Positions 44,211 through 55,929 of a DNA stretch of 64,000 nucleotides are shown here, one piece after another. The position numbers were made by a program, and so were the translations under genes. Below the pieces are notes generated by a model, which saw only the letters and a program-made list of their open reading frames with translations, searched no databases and was not told the origin of the DNA. This DNA is from Chenopodium formosanum. Lineage: Eukaryota > Streptophyta > Magnoliopsida > Caryophyllales > Amaranthaceae. Location: contig CM044877.1 of assembly GCA_024500155.1 (NCBI GenBank), positions 14,389,501-14,453,500 of the forward strand. Direction: 5' to 3'. Numbering within the stretch: the stretch's first letter is position 1; each line of letters starts with the position of its first letter.

Positions 44211-45585
44211 TATAACACCCTAGAAATTCCTTTCCTTTAAAATACCTGTTTTGTTCTTTATAAAATCAACATAGGAAAATCTAAGACATTATCGCCACCG
44301 TGAAAACGGCTAAGACAATTATCAAAGACACACATTGGAAGACTATCTTTAATTTAAAAACATTCAAAACAAGTCAAGTATAAAGTCAACCAAAACGAAA
44401 GTAAAGTCAAACACAAGTCAAATGTAGTCAACCCACAACTTGGAACCATTGTAGGCCCTTATTTAAACCAAACAAACTTAAAAACCTTTGTGTTAGTCTC
44501 ACAAGCATAATATAAAATAACTAAAGCAATAAATCACATCGTAATCTTATGGAAACTAAGCATGATTCGCTCTTCGCTCATGCCCCATCATGAATATGCT
44601 TTATACCCTGAAAAGCTCCTCTCTACTTGTCCCCACTACTCGCCATTAGAAATGGGTCATCGTAGGGCCAAAGTAAAGATAAGGCCAAACAAACATACAA
44701 ACACACAATCAGCAATGTTGAGTACATAAGCATAAATTAAACAAACTAACATGCTTTCACCCAATCATCACACAACTTACCTTTTTGCACCATTTTACAA
44801 GCATATATACAACATACTCAATGACCAACTAATACATAGCTACTTTATTTATTTAGCTTGATTACGCATCCAACGGGTTTCCCCCTAACCTGCCCCAATA
44901 AAGGGGTACTAACACGGGAGCTAACCGTGCCAATATAAAAGAACCACTCGTAAGTGGCGGAATTCCTACGCATAATAAAATGGAAAGCATTGCATCCTGT
45001 ACCCCCAGTAGAAGTTATAGTCAAATATAAAGTCGCATAACTTCCCCCATATGTTCATACTCAAGATATTTACATTCCAAGAGTTTTGGTGCGTAATCTT
45101 GATAACTTGTTATTTGGTATGATTTTAGGGTACTTTTGAACCTTGTTTTCGTGATTATTCGATATCAAAGTTCATTATTTATCCTAATTTTATACAAATT
45201 TTGCACCATCCATGCTTCACGGGTTGTTTGTGTTTTTTATGTAATGTAGCTATTTTTAGCACTATATATGGACGTGATCAAGCATGAGTGAACAAGGAGA
45301 AGGGAAAGCTTGGTTAAAGAGCAATGGAGGAAGAATGATGAGTGCCTTAAAGAGAAATGAAAAGCTTTTGAAAAGTTTTGGAAGGATTTTTGCACTAAGG
45401 TCAACTTCAACTGACCATAACTTTTGTTCTACTCAACATTTTGAAGTGATTCAAATTGGAGATTAAATTTCATCTTAAGATCTTTCCAACGACTGGTCAC
45501 ATGTCTTATTCCGATGAGTAACAAAGAAGTTATGACCTTCCGAAAATAAGCTATTTTTCCAGAAAAGGGCTGCACGTCCGTGCCA

Positions 45586-45740
45586 AATGAAGCACGTCCG
45601 TGCAAGGTCAGGCAGTAGCTACTGTTTGTATTTTAATAGGTCTTCACGTCCGTGCAACCTTTGGCACGTCCGTGCAACCTTTGGCACGTCCGTGCAACCT
45701 TTGGCACGTCCGTGCAATCTTTGGCACGTCCGTGCCGACC
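45586..45740 (+). repeat. 20-bp minisatellite with GCACGTCCGTGC in U3 of element C
   Basis: Four tandem units GTGCAACCTTTGGCACGTCC (one with CAATCT), preceded by two isolated GCACGTCCGTGC words. Arms GCACG/CGTGC give a short dyad. The 3' LTR has a single unit at 50731-50762. Confidence 0.92.
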
Positions 45741-45790
45741 TGTAGACGAGCCCGACTCTTGTTTTCTCCGTCCTTTTTATTTGGGGGTCA

Positions 45791-45798
45791 TATAAATA
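45791..45798 (+). promoter_or_regulatory. TATA box of element C 5' LTR
   Basis: TATAAATA about 50 bp downstream of the minisatellite; the 3' LTR copy is at 50817-50824. Confidence 0.7.
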
Positions 45799-46795
45799 CT
45801 CTTCTTAGCTCATTTTGTACGGGGGGGATCTTCTTAGAGTAGTTTTATCTTAGTTTAGGGTTTTTAGAGAGAGAAACTCTCATTTTCTAGAGAGAGAAAG
45901 TGAGAAAAACTTGTTGAATGCTTGGAATATGAAGAATTGAAGGAAGGAGACTTGAAGATTTGATTATTTCTTGCAATATCAATGAGAATTTCTTACTCTC
46001 TCTCTTATTTTATTGCTTTAATTACTAATTTTTGTATCTTTTCTAGTTTTATTACTTGTTTATGTTAAATTAGTGTGTGGATTCATGTTCTTAGTAGTTT
46101 ACTACTTTAGTTTTGCAATTTAATATGATTTGTGAGTAGTTCTTTGACTTGGGATGGTTGAAACCATTGATGAATTCACAAATACTTGTTTGCATGTGTT
46201 GATTTAGTTAATGTGGGATGTTAATTAGTTGAGCTTAAGTGGTTTCATTGTTAGTTCTTGTAAGTGGCCATTGCAAGAACTATTTATCTAAGCTTTCTCA
46301 ACGAAGGATCGAGAGATGAACTTGAGTTAGCTTCCTTATGCTTAATTGACTTGAAATGCCATGAGAATAGGAATTTCCAGTCAAGGGAATGTTTATGTCA
46401 TCGTGATTATGTTTTAACACTTGTTTTATGCTTTGTAACCACGAGAGTAGGTTGTATTCATAACTCAAGTAATCCCTCTAGCTTGAGAGAGTAGTTGGGT
46501 GCCTTAGATGACTTCCCCTAATTTACCCCCAAATTGCTATGTTTTGTATGTTAAATTGTAGCTTGTGAATGACTTAATTGGTGGATACCTTCCCAAGATC
46601 CTTTTTAATTATTTTTTGTAGTTTTTCTTTATAACTCAAAACCCAAAAAGACTTGACTTAGCTTATCACAAATCGATACTTGTTAGTGCTCCCCTTAGTC
46701 CTTGTGGGATCGACCCTTACTTGCCCTTTCTACCCATTAGAGAGACCAAGTTAGGTTTTTATCTTTGGTAGGCTCGACGATGGCCTATCAAATTT

Positions 46796-46813
46796 TGGCG
46801 CCGTTGCCGGGGA
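46796..46813 (+). promoter_or_regulatory. Primer-binding site of element C
   Basis: TGGCGCCGTTGCCGGGGA, perfect tRNA-Asp-type Athila PBS, five bases after the LTR end. Confidence 0.88.
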
Positions 46814-46929
46814 CTTCGGTTGACATTGGCTAAGTATTGATTAGATGAGTCTAGGTCTTTGTACATATATATATTTTTTTCTCTTTTTATTTTTTTAAAT
46901 TATTTTTGGGATTTATTCCATTCAAATAA

Positions 46930-48198
46930 ATGGCAATTTTTTCCCTTCCCCAATATGAGAATGAAACATTTTGGAGATATTACCATAGGGTTAATGAATA
47001 TATTGGTTATAATTATGGTGATAGTCTTTTAAAAGTGGATATTTGTGAAGTACTTTTTGAAGGTTTAAATGATGAAATGCGAGTTGTTGTTGAATCTATG
47101 TCCGAGGGTCAATTTATGTCTAATACTATTAATGAGAATTGGAGTATGTTTGAGTGGCTATCTAAAGATACCTATGATTGGGAGATGGCTAATCACGCGA
47201 CATATGACCATTTTAATGATGCAAATTCATTTGAAGAATGCGGTGATAATGTTTTCGATTCTAATGTTTCGAGTTTTGGCGATGCAAATTGTCAAAATTC
47301 TCCAAATTTTTTCTTGGATTCCAATTTTATGTCATGTACTCCTTATGATGTGGCTAATGTGCATAATGTTTACACCTCTTCCCAATGTGATTTTCAAAAT
47401 TTCTCCCATCCTCAAGAACCCAAGTCTTCTTTAGAGCTTGCTCTAGAACGTTTTTTGGAGGGTTGTGAAGAGTTTAGGAATCTAATGGACATAAACAACA
47501 CTTGTGCATCCATGAATCATTATAGTGAAGCTTCTAGGGTTCAAATGAATGAAAATGAAAATTTTGAGAAGCCTCTTCTTGAAAAACCTTTGGTTGATGA
47601 CCATATTTTTCCAAATATCATCAATTTGCATAATGAGCCTAATGTACCATTAATTATGAATGATGACAAAGTTGATGATTGTTTGTTGAATTCCACTAAT
47701 GATATAGGTCTATTAAAGTCTAAATGTAATGTTGATGGTATTCTTCAATTTGATTATATTGATGATTATTCAAGAGATGTTGAGGATAACTATCAATTTG
47801 GAAAGAGTAGCCTAGATATTCATGATGAATTTTGGGAAAGTAAGGATAAAAGGGTTAGAGTGGAGGAAAATCCCTCTTTTGATGAGGACCATAGAGTTGA
47901 GAGTGAGGTAATTGTTGAGTCTTTACCAATTGAACATTTTTTTTTTTAGCCTCATGTCCCTTTCGCAAAAACTCTTGATATTATTGTCTCCATTCCAAAC
48001 CTTTGCCCCCCTCCTCTTCCCAAGTTCACTTCACTACATGAGCCTCTGTGTACTTCATTCTATGAATTGCATGACCATTTTCTAACCAATTATACTCAAT
48101 TTGGTGAATTTGATGTAGATATGGTTTTTGATTTACCAAATGAATCTCCAAAGTGTTTTGTTGATAGTTATACTTTTATTTTTCCTTCTTCTTTTTAA
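46930..48198 (+). CDS. Gag-like protein of element C, one in-frame stop
   Basis: ATG at MAIFSLPQYENETFWRYYHR. The first 85 residues resemble the middle of an Athila gag: FWRYYHRVNEYI, EVLFEGLNDEMRVVVESMSE, FEWLSKDTYDWE. The remaining 250 or so residues are Asn/Asp/Glu/Phe-rich (FNDANSFEECGDNVFDSN, SLELALERFLEGCEEFRN, LLEKPLVDDHIFPNIINL), with no zinc knuckle, protease or known domain that I can name. A TAG at 47947-47949, after a run of 11 T, is the only break. The same frame stays open for another 83 codons to TAA at 48196, so the ancestral product was about 422 residues. Given the young LTRs this could still be expressed, either truncated or by readthrough. Possibly a gag subdomain that acts with Gag from a helper element. 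Confidence 0.7.
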
Positions 48199-50186
48199 TC
48201 TAGGACCTTTTTTAGATCTTTTCATTTTTATTTTAGGAAGCTTTGTAAATTAATGTATATTCTTTTCTTCTTCTTATTAAATTTTCTTCTTATTTTTCTG
48301 GTTTTAATTTATGAAATGTGTTCAAGTACATATGATAAGCTCCTTAGGAGTTTGTCAAATTATTTACTAGCTAAGGTCTAGCCAAAGACCGAAAATAAAG
48401 GCAAATTTTCTTCCCTTTTTTTTTATTTGTTTATTTTTGAATAATGATGTGCATGGATTTTAATTGTATGATGATTTTAACTAACAAGCTTTATGAAATG
48501 ATTCTCAATTAGGTACTCTCTATGATCTCTCTACTCCAAATTACATCTTATAGTCTCAAATTCACAAGAATTTTGGAGTTTTAATTTTGCTACATTGGAA
48601 AGACACAACTTACTCTACCAAATTTTGAAGATTTTACGAAGAATTTTGCATCAAATTGAGTAATATCTCTTCCTCTATTCATCTCTTCTCAAGCTATTGA
48701 TTTTATAATTATTTTTGCCATTTATTGGTTGCTTGTTTAAGAGTTTGGCTTGGGGCTAGATTTTATTGTATGTTGTGGTTTTTTGTTGTAGTTATAGATG
48801 TTGGACTAGATGTACTTGTTGAGATTGATTGCGTTCCTTCCTTCCCTCTCTCTTGATTATCTCTTCTAAGCATTGGGGACAACGCTTCGTCTAAGCTTGG
48901 GGGGGGGGGGGGTAGCTTCACGCTTTCATGAAGGGGGGTTGATTGTTAGTTTGATGCTTGAATTTGTTCATAGTTCTACATTTGGATATTCATGCTTTTT
49001 CTTCTTTTCTTTATCATAATTTTAAAAGAAAAAAAAAGCCCAAGGTGATGAGACTCAAATGACGATGCTTATATGATTTGCTTGCTTGACTCTTGAGTGA
49101 TGAGTAAAAGTTCTTTTAAAAGGGTGTATGCTAGAGTTGGGGTCATTTAGAGGCTTATTAATCTTGATTGCATTAGTGTATATGGAATGAAAGCCAATGA
49201 ATTCTCAATTGCACGTCTAGCATAGGATATTGTCAAATTTGCCCAAAGTAGGATATGTTTGAATCGAATTGCGGTCCCTTGTGAAACTTGATGTGCCTCC
49301 TCTCCTCCCCGAAATGAAACTCTATTAGGGAATTGGTTCTACTTGTATCATGTGTAATAAGTGGCATAATAAGCCACATGTATCGAATAAAAGAAAGAGC
49401 CGCTCACAGTTAAAAGAGGAGAGGGCAATGAATGTTAAAAAAAAAAAAAGAGAAATCAAAAGAAAAAAAAATATAGAAAAAAAAGGGAGATAAAAAAACT
49501 CCTCCAAAATTCTCAAAATTTTTACCTTTTCTTATTTAGAGGTCAACTTGTGGACGCCTCCCACACTTTGTCTATTTTGATGTTTCTTGTGTAAATTCCC
49601 GAGTTAGAGTGTAGTTAAAGGGGATTAGGAGTGCATTTTGGGAGGTGGACTTGTATTTTGAGATTTTATAACCGAAAAAGGGCTTGTTGCAACTTTGGAA
49701 TATCTAGATGTGCTCTAATGAACTAGTAAAAGGTCTAAAGAAGTATCCTAGTGCAACCTTGCTTAGTTTTCCTCTTTACCCCCAACTCATGTGTACATTA
49801 GTATGATTGGTAATTCTTGAAAGTTGTTCACTTGTCTTGCTTGTGTCTCATATCACGATGAGTTGACTTGGGCGGACACAAAAAAAAACATTGAAATTGT
49901 ATGCATGATTTTTTTATGATGTGTTGTGGTTTGTGTGAGTTGTGGGTTGAGCTCAATGGAAACCCTCACGAGATAAAAACTCGTCCTCTTAGGCGACTTA
50001 GGGGTTTAAATTGCTTTTCACTTGTTCTAAAAGTGCTTATGGTTGTTACCATGCGGATTTGTGTTTTTGTGTTTCCTCTTTATTACCACTCCTTGGTTTG
50101 ATCATTAGCAAGTTATCTTCCTTAGCTTCTTGATTTGACATGTTTATTTTGCTCGGGGACTAGCAAAAGCTTAGCTTGGGGGGATT
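48199..50186 (+). other. 3' non-coding region of element C
   Basis: Internal PPT-like block GGGGACAACGC ... AAGCTTGG followed by a run of G at 48877-48912, an A-rich tract at 49438-49500, the block ACTCGTCCTCTTAGGCGACT (49979) shared with element A, and the terminal PPT AGCTTAGCTTGGGGGGATT-like tract ending at 50186. No convincing ORF. Confidence 0.65.
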
Positions 50187-51816
50187 TGATAACTTGTTAT
50201 TTGGTATGATTTTAGGGTACTTTTGAACCTTGTTTTCGTGATTATTCGACATCAAATTCATTATTTATCCTATTTTTATACAAATTTTGCACCATCCATG
50301 CTTCACGGGTTGTTTGTGTTTTTTATGTAATGTAGCTATTTTTAGCACTATATATGGACGTGATCAAGCATGAGTGAACAAGGAGAAGGGAAAGCTTGGT
50401 TAAAGAGCAATGGAGGAAGAATGATGAGTGCCTTAAAGAGAAATGAAAAGCTTTTGAAAAGTTTTGGAAGGATTTTTGCACTAAGGTCAACTTCAACTGA
50501 CCATAACTTTTGTTCTACTCAACATTTTGAAGTGATTCAAATTGGAGATTAAATTTCATCTTAAGATCTTTCCAACGACTGGTCACATGTCTAATTCCGA
50601 TGAGTAACGAAGAAGTTATGACCTTCCGAAAATAAGTTATTTTTCCAGAAAAGGGCTGCACGTCCGTGCCAAATGAAGCACGTCCGTGCAAGGTCAGGCA
50701 GTAGCTACTGTTTGTATTTTAATAGGTCTGCACGTCCGTGCAACCTTTGGCACGTCCGTGCCGACCTGTAGACGAGCCCGACTCTTGTTTTCTCCGTCCT
50801 TTTTATTTGGGGGTCATATAAATACTCTTCTTAGCTCATTTTGTACGGGGGGGATCTTCTTAGAGTAGTTTTATCTTAGTTTAGGGTTTTTAGAGAGAGA
50901 AACTCTCATTTTCTAGAGAGAGAAAGTGAGAAAAACTTGTTGAATGCTTGGAATATGAAGAATTGAAGGAAGGAGACTTGAAGATTTGATTATTTCTTGC
51001 AATATCAATGAGAATTTCTTACTCTCTCTCTTATTTTATTGCTTTAATTACTAATTTTTGTATCTTTTCTAGTTTTATTACTTGTTTATGTTAAATTAGT
51101 GTGTGGATTCATGTTCTTAGTAGTTTACTACTTTAGTTTTGCAATTTAATATGATTTGTGAGTAGTTCTTTGACTTGGGATGGTTGAAACCATTGATGAA
51201 TTCACAAATACTTGTTTGCATGTGTTGATTTAGTTAATGTGGGATGTTAATTAGTTGAGCTTAAGTGGTTTCATTGTTAGTTCTTGTAAGTGGCCATTGC
51301 AAGAACTATTTATCTAAGCTTTCTCAACGAAGGATCGAGAGATGAACTTGAGTTAGCTTCCTTATGCTTAATTGACTTGAAATGCCATGAGAATAGGAAT
51401 TTCCAGTCAAGGGAATGTTTATGTCATCGTGATTATGTTTTAACACTTGTTTTATGCTTTGTAACCACGAGAGTAGGTTGTATTCATAACTCAAGTAATC
51501 CCTCTAGCTTGAGAGAGTAGTTGGGTGCCTTAGATGACTTCCCCTAATTTACCCCCAAATTGCTATGTTTTGTATGTTAAATTGTAGCTTGTGAATGACT
51601 TAATTGGTGGATACCTTCCCAAGATCCTTTTTTATTATTTTTTGTAGTTTTTCTTTATAACTCAAAACCCAAAAAGACTTGACTTAGCTTATCACAAATC
51701 GATACTTGTTAGTGCTCCCCTTAGTCCTTGTGGGATCGACCCTTACTTGCCCTTTCTACCCATTAGAGAGACCAAGTTAGGTTTTTATCTTTGGTAGGCT
51801 CGACGATGGCCTATCA
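50187..51816 (+). repeat. 3' LTR of element C
   Basis: Collinear with the 5' LTR. Shorter by 61 bp: three minisatellite units (60 bp) and one single-base indel account for the difference. Ends CTATCA, then TSD AATCT. Confidence 0.92.
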
Positions 51817-52533
51817 AATCTCTTTCACTTTACGTTATTTACATATTATTAGACTTGGTGATGACTCTCAAACCATAACACAATCAATAATTGCAATTAC
51901 TCAAACAGTAAAACATATCAATTTAATTCTTGTATAATTAGTGACCACATAATAATATTTAATGTTGAACCCTTTTTAAATCTACCTCGGTGTCAAAGAC
52001 ACCTTAAACGCATAATGCACCACAAATCCTATCCCTCGGTGTTAAAAACACCTTAAGTGCACGAAGGCACAAAAATATATAATCATCGTGTACAAAGACA
52101 CTTAAATATATAGCTCTTTCCTCATGCTTAAAGCATCAATAAAAATTATATGAACCATAATAAAATTCCTTTTCAATATTCCAAACCAAATTAAACATTT
52201 AGTTTAATTAAATAAATCTTCAAACATGCCAATAATAAAAATATATGGTTCAATGACAATTTTTCAATATCACCAATTCCAATAAATTATTTATTTCAAC
52301 CAATCATGCTTCACAAATAATTCACCAAAGTCATTCTCAATTCAATCAATCCAACTCCAATCACCAATTTCATTTCAATTCAACCATTCCAACCAATTCC
52401 TAGCATGACACTAACTTGAAATCAAATAAATCTTAGCATGTTTCTACACGCTTAATAAATTTCTGAGTACGCGTACGTACCTCAAATAAGCCCTTAAACT
52501 AGCCGAATACACTACAATAATTCCGGGACCAAG

Positions 52534-54236
52534 TGATATGTCTATTTTATATAGTGTTTTACCCCCGTCCCTTGGTCATAATTAGTAGTGTTTTTGGCTC
52601 TATAGAGCCACTTTTATTACTAATTGTTGTTTTCTAGTGTTTTCATAGTTCTGGTTGAGTTTTGTAGGAAATTGCATTTTTGGAGCATTTTCCCGGGTTT
52701 TCATGGATCAACTACGGAAATTGGAAGAGCACGACCATCTTTGAAGCCCAAGGCCGGTTAGAGTTATCAAGTCGGTGATTAAGGGATCGGTAATCGAGAT
52801 ACCGAGATATTTGGATCGAGTGATCAAGACCCTAAATGGATATCCGGATTGGGCCGAAGAAATAAGCCTAATCGAAGTTTCAAGCCTCGAGGTGAAGCAA
52901 GGTCCGGATCGGGCAAGCATGTGCTCGATTGGGAAAGGTGCGCAAGAGATGTGATGGTGCGTGGCAAAAGGCGCGCCCGATCGGTGAGCTATCAGCTCGA
53001 TCGGGTGCAGCAGCTTAACAGGGTACGCGGAGAAAAAGGCGCGCCCGATCGGGCAGCCTTTAGCCCGATCGGGCGCGTGTTTCTAGAGAGGCTCCTTAGA
53101 TGAGCAGTTATTTTCTAATTAGGAGTTGTTTAGAGTTTTGTTTAAGTACGTTTTAGGATTATTATTTTCGCTTATCTATTTTCTTAGACTTTCTCTCTCT
53201 ACTTAGATTATTTTTCTCTCTCTAGACTTCTCTCAACATTTACTCTTGTTCTTAACTCAACTTTGTAGTTCCGTCGTTTTCGATAACGATTTCTTCTTTA
53301 TTAATTCCAGCAATTTTATTTCTTTATTCTATCATGTCTTCTTTTATTGCTTTGATTAGTTTAGATTTCATTATGCGTGAGTAGATTTCTTTCTAGGGTT
53401 TTTGGGGATCCATAAATAATATGAAGGGGTAATTTATTGTTGTTAATTATCAAAGCTAGATTAATTTCCTATTGATTAATTTAATGCTCTGTGACTAGGT
53501 TAGGCTTGATCTTTTATGCATGAGTTTGACAATATTGATTCAAGATTCGGGAGATGAGAATTAATGTTTAGGTCTAGTTTCAATAGGCAAGTTAATTTAT
53601 AAATGGTTAAGTCGAGATTCGAGAGATGAGATTTAATACCGGTAGATTAATTCTGTGATTGTAATACGTAGCGAGAGCCCTTTCTGATCTGGTTAATTGA
53701 TGTATTGATGATTGACTATTATTGATTATTGATATTGCATGATAACTTCTTATTGATTTGTTTTAACGTTTTACAGTTATGGCTTGTAAAAGTATAGCAA
53801 TATTGAATTGATGAATCAAGCAGATGTTAATTTGATATTTAAGGCTATTTTCAATAAGAACTTAGATCTAGTAAATTGCGAGAGCCTGTTAGATCTATGT
53901 TGATTAGTAAATTGCGAGAACCTGTTAATCATGTTATCTATGCAATTTAATGATTGATTGTTATGTTTTACCCTAGAGTATTATTTATTGGTGAACCTAT
54001 GCCCTAGGTCTTTAATTCATTGATTTTTCTATATTCTTTACTCTTCCCTACTTTTACTCTTCGTAGTTAGTTCCCTTTTAATAACAACAATTGGTTACCT
54101 TAATAATTTAGATTATAATAATTAATTAGGAATAGAAAGACCAGTTTCCCTGTGGATTCGACCCTACTTCCCTATCTACTTTAGTTAGAAGACTTAGGTA
54201 ATACTTTTGATTAGGTGATACGACTTTAGCCTGTCA
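52534..54236 (+). repeat. 5' LTR of element D
   Basis: TGATATGTCTATTTTATATA ... ACTTTAGCCTGTCA, 1703 bp. U3 holds GCCCGATCGGGC-type words at 52895-53085. The sequence from about 53720 to 53950 contains an extra segment compared with the LTR of B, including duplicated TAGTAAATTGCGAGAxCCTG words. GGATTCGACCC at 54154-54164. Confidence 0.85.
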
Positions 54237-54241
54237 AAATT

Positions 54242-54260
54242 TGGCGCCGTTGCCGGGGAA
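54242..54260 (+). promoter_or_regulatory. Primer-binding site of element D
   Basis: TGGCGCCGTTGCCGGGGAA, perfect tRNA-Asp-type PBS after spacer AAATT (54237-54241). Confidence 0.88.
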
Positions 54261-54351
54261 ACGGTTTTATTTTTATTTTTGATTGTTTTTGTAGTTTAAA
54301 TTATTTTCCTTCGTCCCAGAAAGCGTTAGTTCTTTAGGACAGTTCTCATAT

Positions 54352-55929
54352 TTGTCATCTAGTTCTTTGTTTATGCCCAGGTGTTCCAGATCAGGTTACA
54401 TTCCATTCGACCCTGAGATCGAACGCTCTTTCCATTGGCAAAAGAATTTATACAGGAAAATACTGGCAAGTTCCAATGGTGATATTCCTAGAGACCCTCC
54501 ATCTGGTTGTAGTGATTCGGAAACTTCATCAGAAACTTCTTCAGAACTAGAATTAGAGATGACTGGAGACCCACCCAAAAAGCTCAGTGACTATTTGCAG
54601 CCATCTCTGGCACATTTTCCTCATCTTTCTCCTACGCCAGATCTCGGGGGAGTTCAGTTCGAAATCAAGCCCCAGTTCATCACGATGATAGAAAGGAATC
54701 AATATAGTGGAGCTAAGGGTGAAGACCCTAATCTTCACATCACTGACTACTGCCAATACTGTAATATTGTAAGGCAAGCTGGGGTCACGCAAGACCAAAT
54801 CAGGGAGATTCTCTTTCCTTTCTCTTTGTGTGGAAAATTAAAATTATGGTTTAATGGCTTAAATAGAACTGCACTTGGCATTACTAACTGGCAGACTCTT
54901 GTTTTGAATTTTTATAATAAGTATTACCCTGCAGAGAAAACAGCTCTATTGAGAAGCGCAATTCAGAATTTCGTCCAAGAGCCAGATGAAGCGCTATATG
55001 AGGCTTGGGAGAGTTTCAAGGATCTGCAGAGAGAGTGCCCCCATCATAATTTAGCACAGTGGAAGTTGATACAATCTTTCTACAATGGGATTGGAAATTC
55101 CTCTAGAGCAATTTTGGATTCTGCAGCTAATGGGAGGTTTATGAACCTCAATGTTGATGATGCAGCTCAGGGTATCGAAGATATGGCGATCCATAATTCC
55201 TAATATGGGAATCCTAGAGGTTTTGCAAACAAGGGAAAACACCACGTTGATTTTGTATCCTTTTTGCAAGCTCAATTAACCTCTATTTGTCATAAATTGG
55301 ATAATCTTACTACTGCTAATTCTAATGTAGCTAATTTTTCTGCAATTGATAATAATGCTAATGATGCTTTCTATGATAATTGTGGAAATGTAGGTCATTG
55401 GGAACATGAGCGTAGGAGTTCCATGGAGCAGGTTAATGCTTTTCAGTCCATCAAGCAAAATAACCCATACTCCAATACCTATAATCCTGGGTATCGGAAC
55501 CATCCTTACCTTACCTACCGGAGTACTAATGTGCAAAATCCCACACCTCCACCTCCACAACAATCACAACAACAAGCACCACCACCACAGCAGAAATATT
55601 ACCATCCCAATGCTGGCCAGAAAAACCAACCACAAAATCCTCCACCACCTTCTGACCCAGCCTTATCAGAAATTAAAGCGATGTTAACTAGTATGCAAAA
55701 GCATATGGAGAGTAGAGACTCACAAATTGACTCGATTGTAGCCCACAATAAAGTCATTGATACTCAAATCGCACAGTTAACCGCTGCTCTTCAGGTTCAC
55801 CCGCAGGGAGCACTACCATCGCAACCTGTACAGCCCACAGATCAGGCGTTTGCAATCACCCTCAAGAGTGGTTCACACTATGATGGGCCTCCTATGCCCA
55901 CAGCTGATGAACCTGTTTTAACAGACTAA
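54352..55929 (+). pseudogene. Athila gag of element D
   Basis: Aligned with B, the start codon is TTG instead of ATG (54352); the next ATG is at MPRCSRSG. Core blocks REILFPFSLCGKLKLWFNGL, WQTLVLNFYNKYYP, CPHHNLAQWKLIQSFYNGIG and GRFMNLNVDDAAQGIEDMA run open for 283 codons to TAA at 55201, where B reads CAA. The same frame continues to 55929 through the zinc-knuckle region, which reads YDNCGNVGHWEHER, so its first and last Cys are lost. A Pro/Gln/His-rich stretch (PPPPQQSQQQAPPPQQKYYH), a coiled coil (LSEIKAMLTSMQKHMESRDS) and FAITLKSGSHYDGPPMP follow. One stop short of a full gag, but with a lost start and a broken knuckle. Confidence 0.87.

Larger units (their letters stand above)
45100..46790 (+). 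repeat. 5' LTR of element C
   Basis: TGATAACTTGTTATTTGG ... GATGGCCTATCA. U3 holds GCACGTCCGTGC words at 45586-45740 including four 20-bp units, then TATAAATA (45791-45798). U5 has GGGATCGACCC at 46706-46716, 74 bp before the end. Confidence 0.92.
45100..51816 (+). mobile_element. Young Athila-like non-autonomous element C with one gag-like ORF
   Basis: LTRs at 45100-46790 (1691 bp) and 50187-51816 (1630 bp), TSD AATCT on both sides (45095-45099, 51817-51821), canonical PBS and PPT. Outside a 20-bp minisatellite whose copy number differs (four against one), I count only about ten differences between the LTRs by eye, so it is the youngest complete insertion here. The 3.4-kb internal region has a single long gag-like ORF and no pol. 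It resembles the TR-GAG type of non-autonomous retrotransposon. Confidence 0.92.
44211..52533 (+). mobile_element. Chromovirus-like LTR split by element C
   Basis: Starts TATAACACCCTAGAAATTCC (TG changed to TA). It runs to 45099, is interrupted by element C, and resumes at 51817 to about 52533, where Athila element D begins. Combined length about 1.6 kb. It matches the window-edge fragment 1-475 in opposite orientation. It includes TCGGTGTCAAAGACACCTTA-type words repeated at 51985-52095 and GAGTACGCGTACGTACCTC near 52470. No PBS or internal region is visible, so the right end is probably lost or lies beyond D. Confidence 0.6.

Noticed and set aside
45284..45466. 60-residue ORF repeated exactly at 50370-50552
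   Set aside because: Identical because it lies in the two LTRs of element C, upstream of the TATA box; duplication by LTR structure, not evidence of a gene.
45586..45740. Regularly spaced GCACGTCCGTGC words as a CRISPR-like array
   Set aside because: Direct tandem 20-bp units without unique spacers, inside a plant LTR.
46264..46494. 76-residue ORF repeated at 51290-51520
   Set aside because: Again inside the duplicated LTR (R/U5); no recognisable domain.
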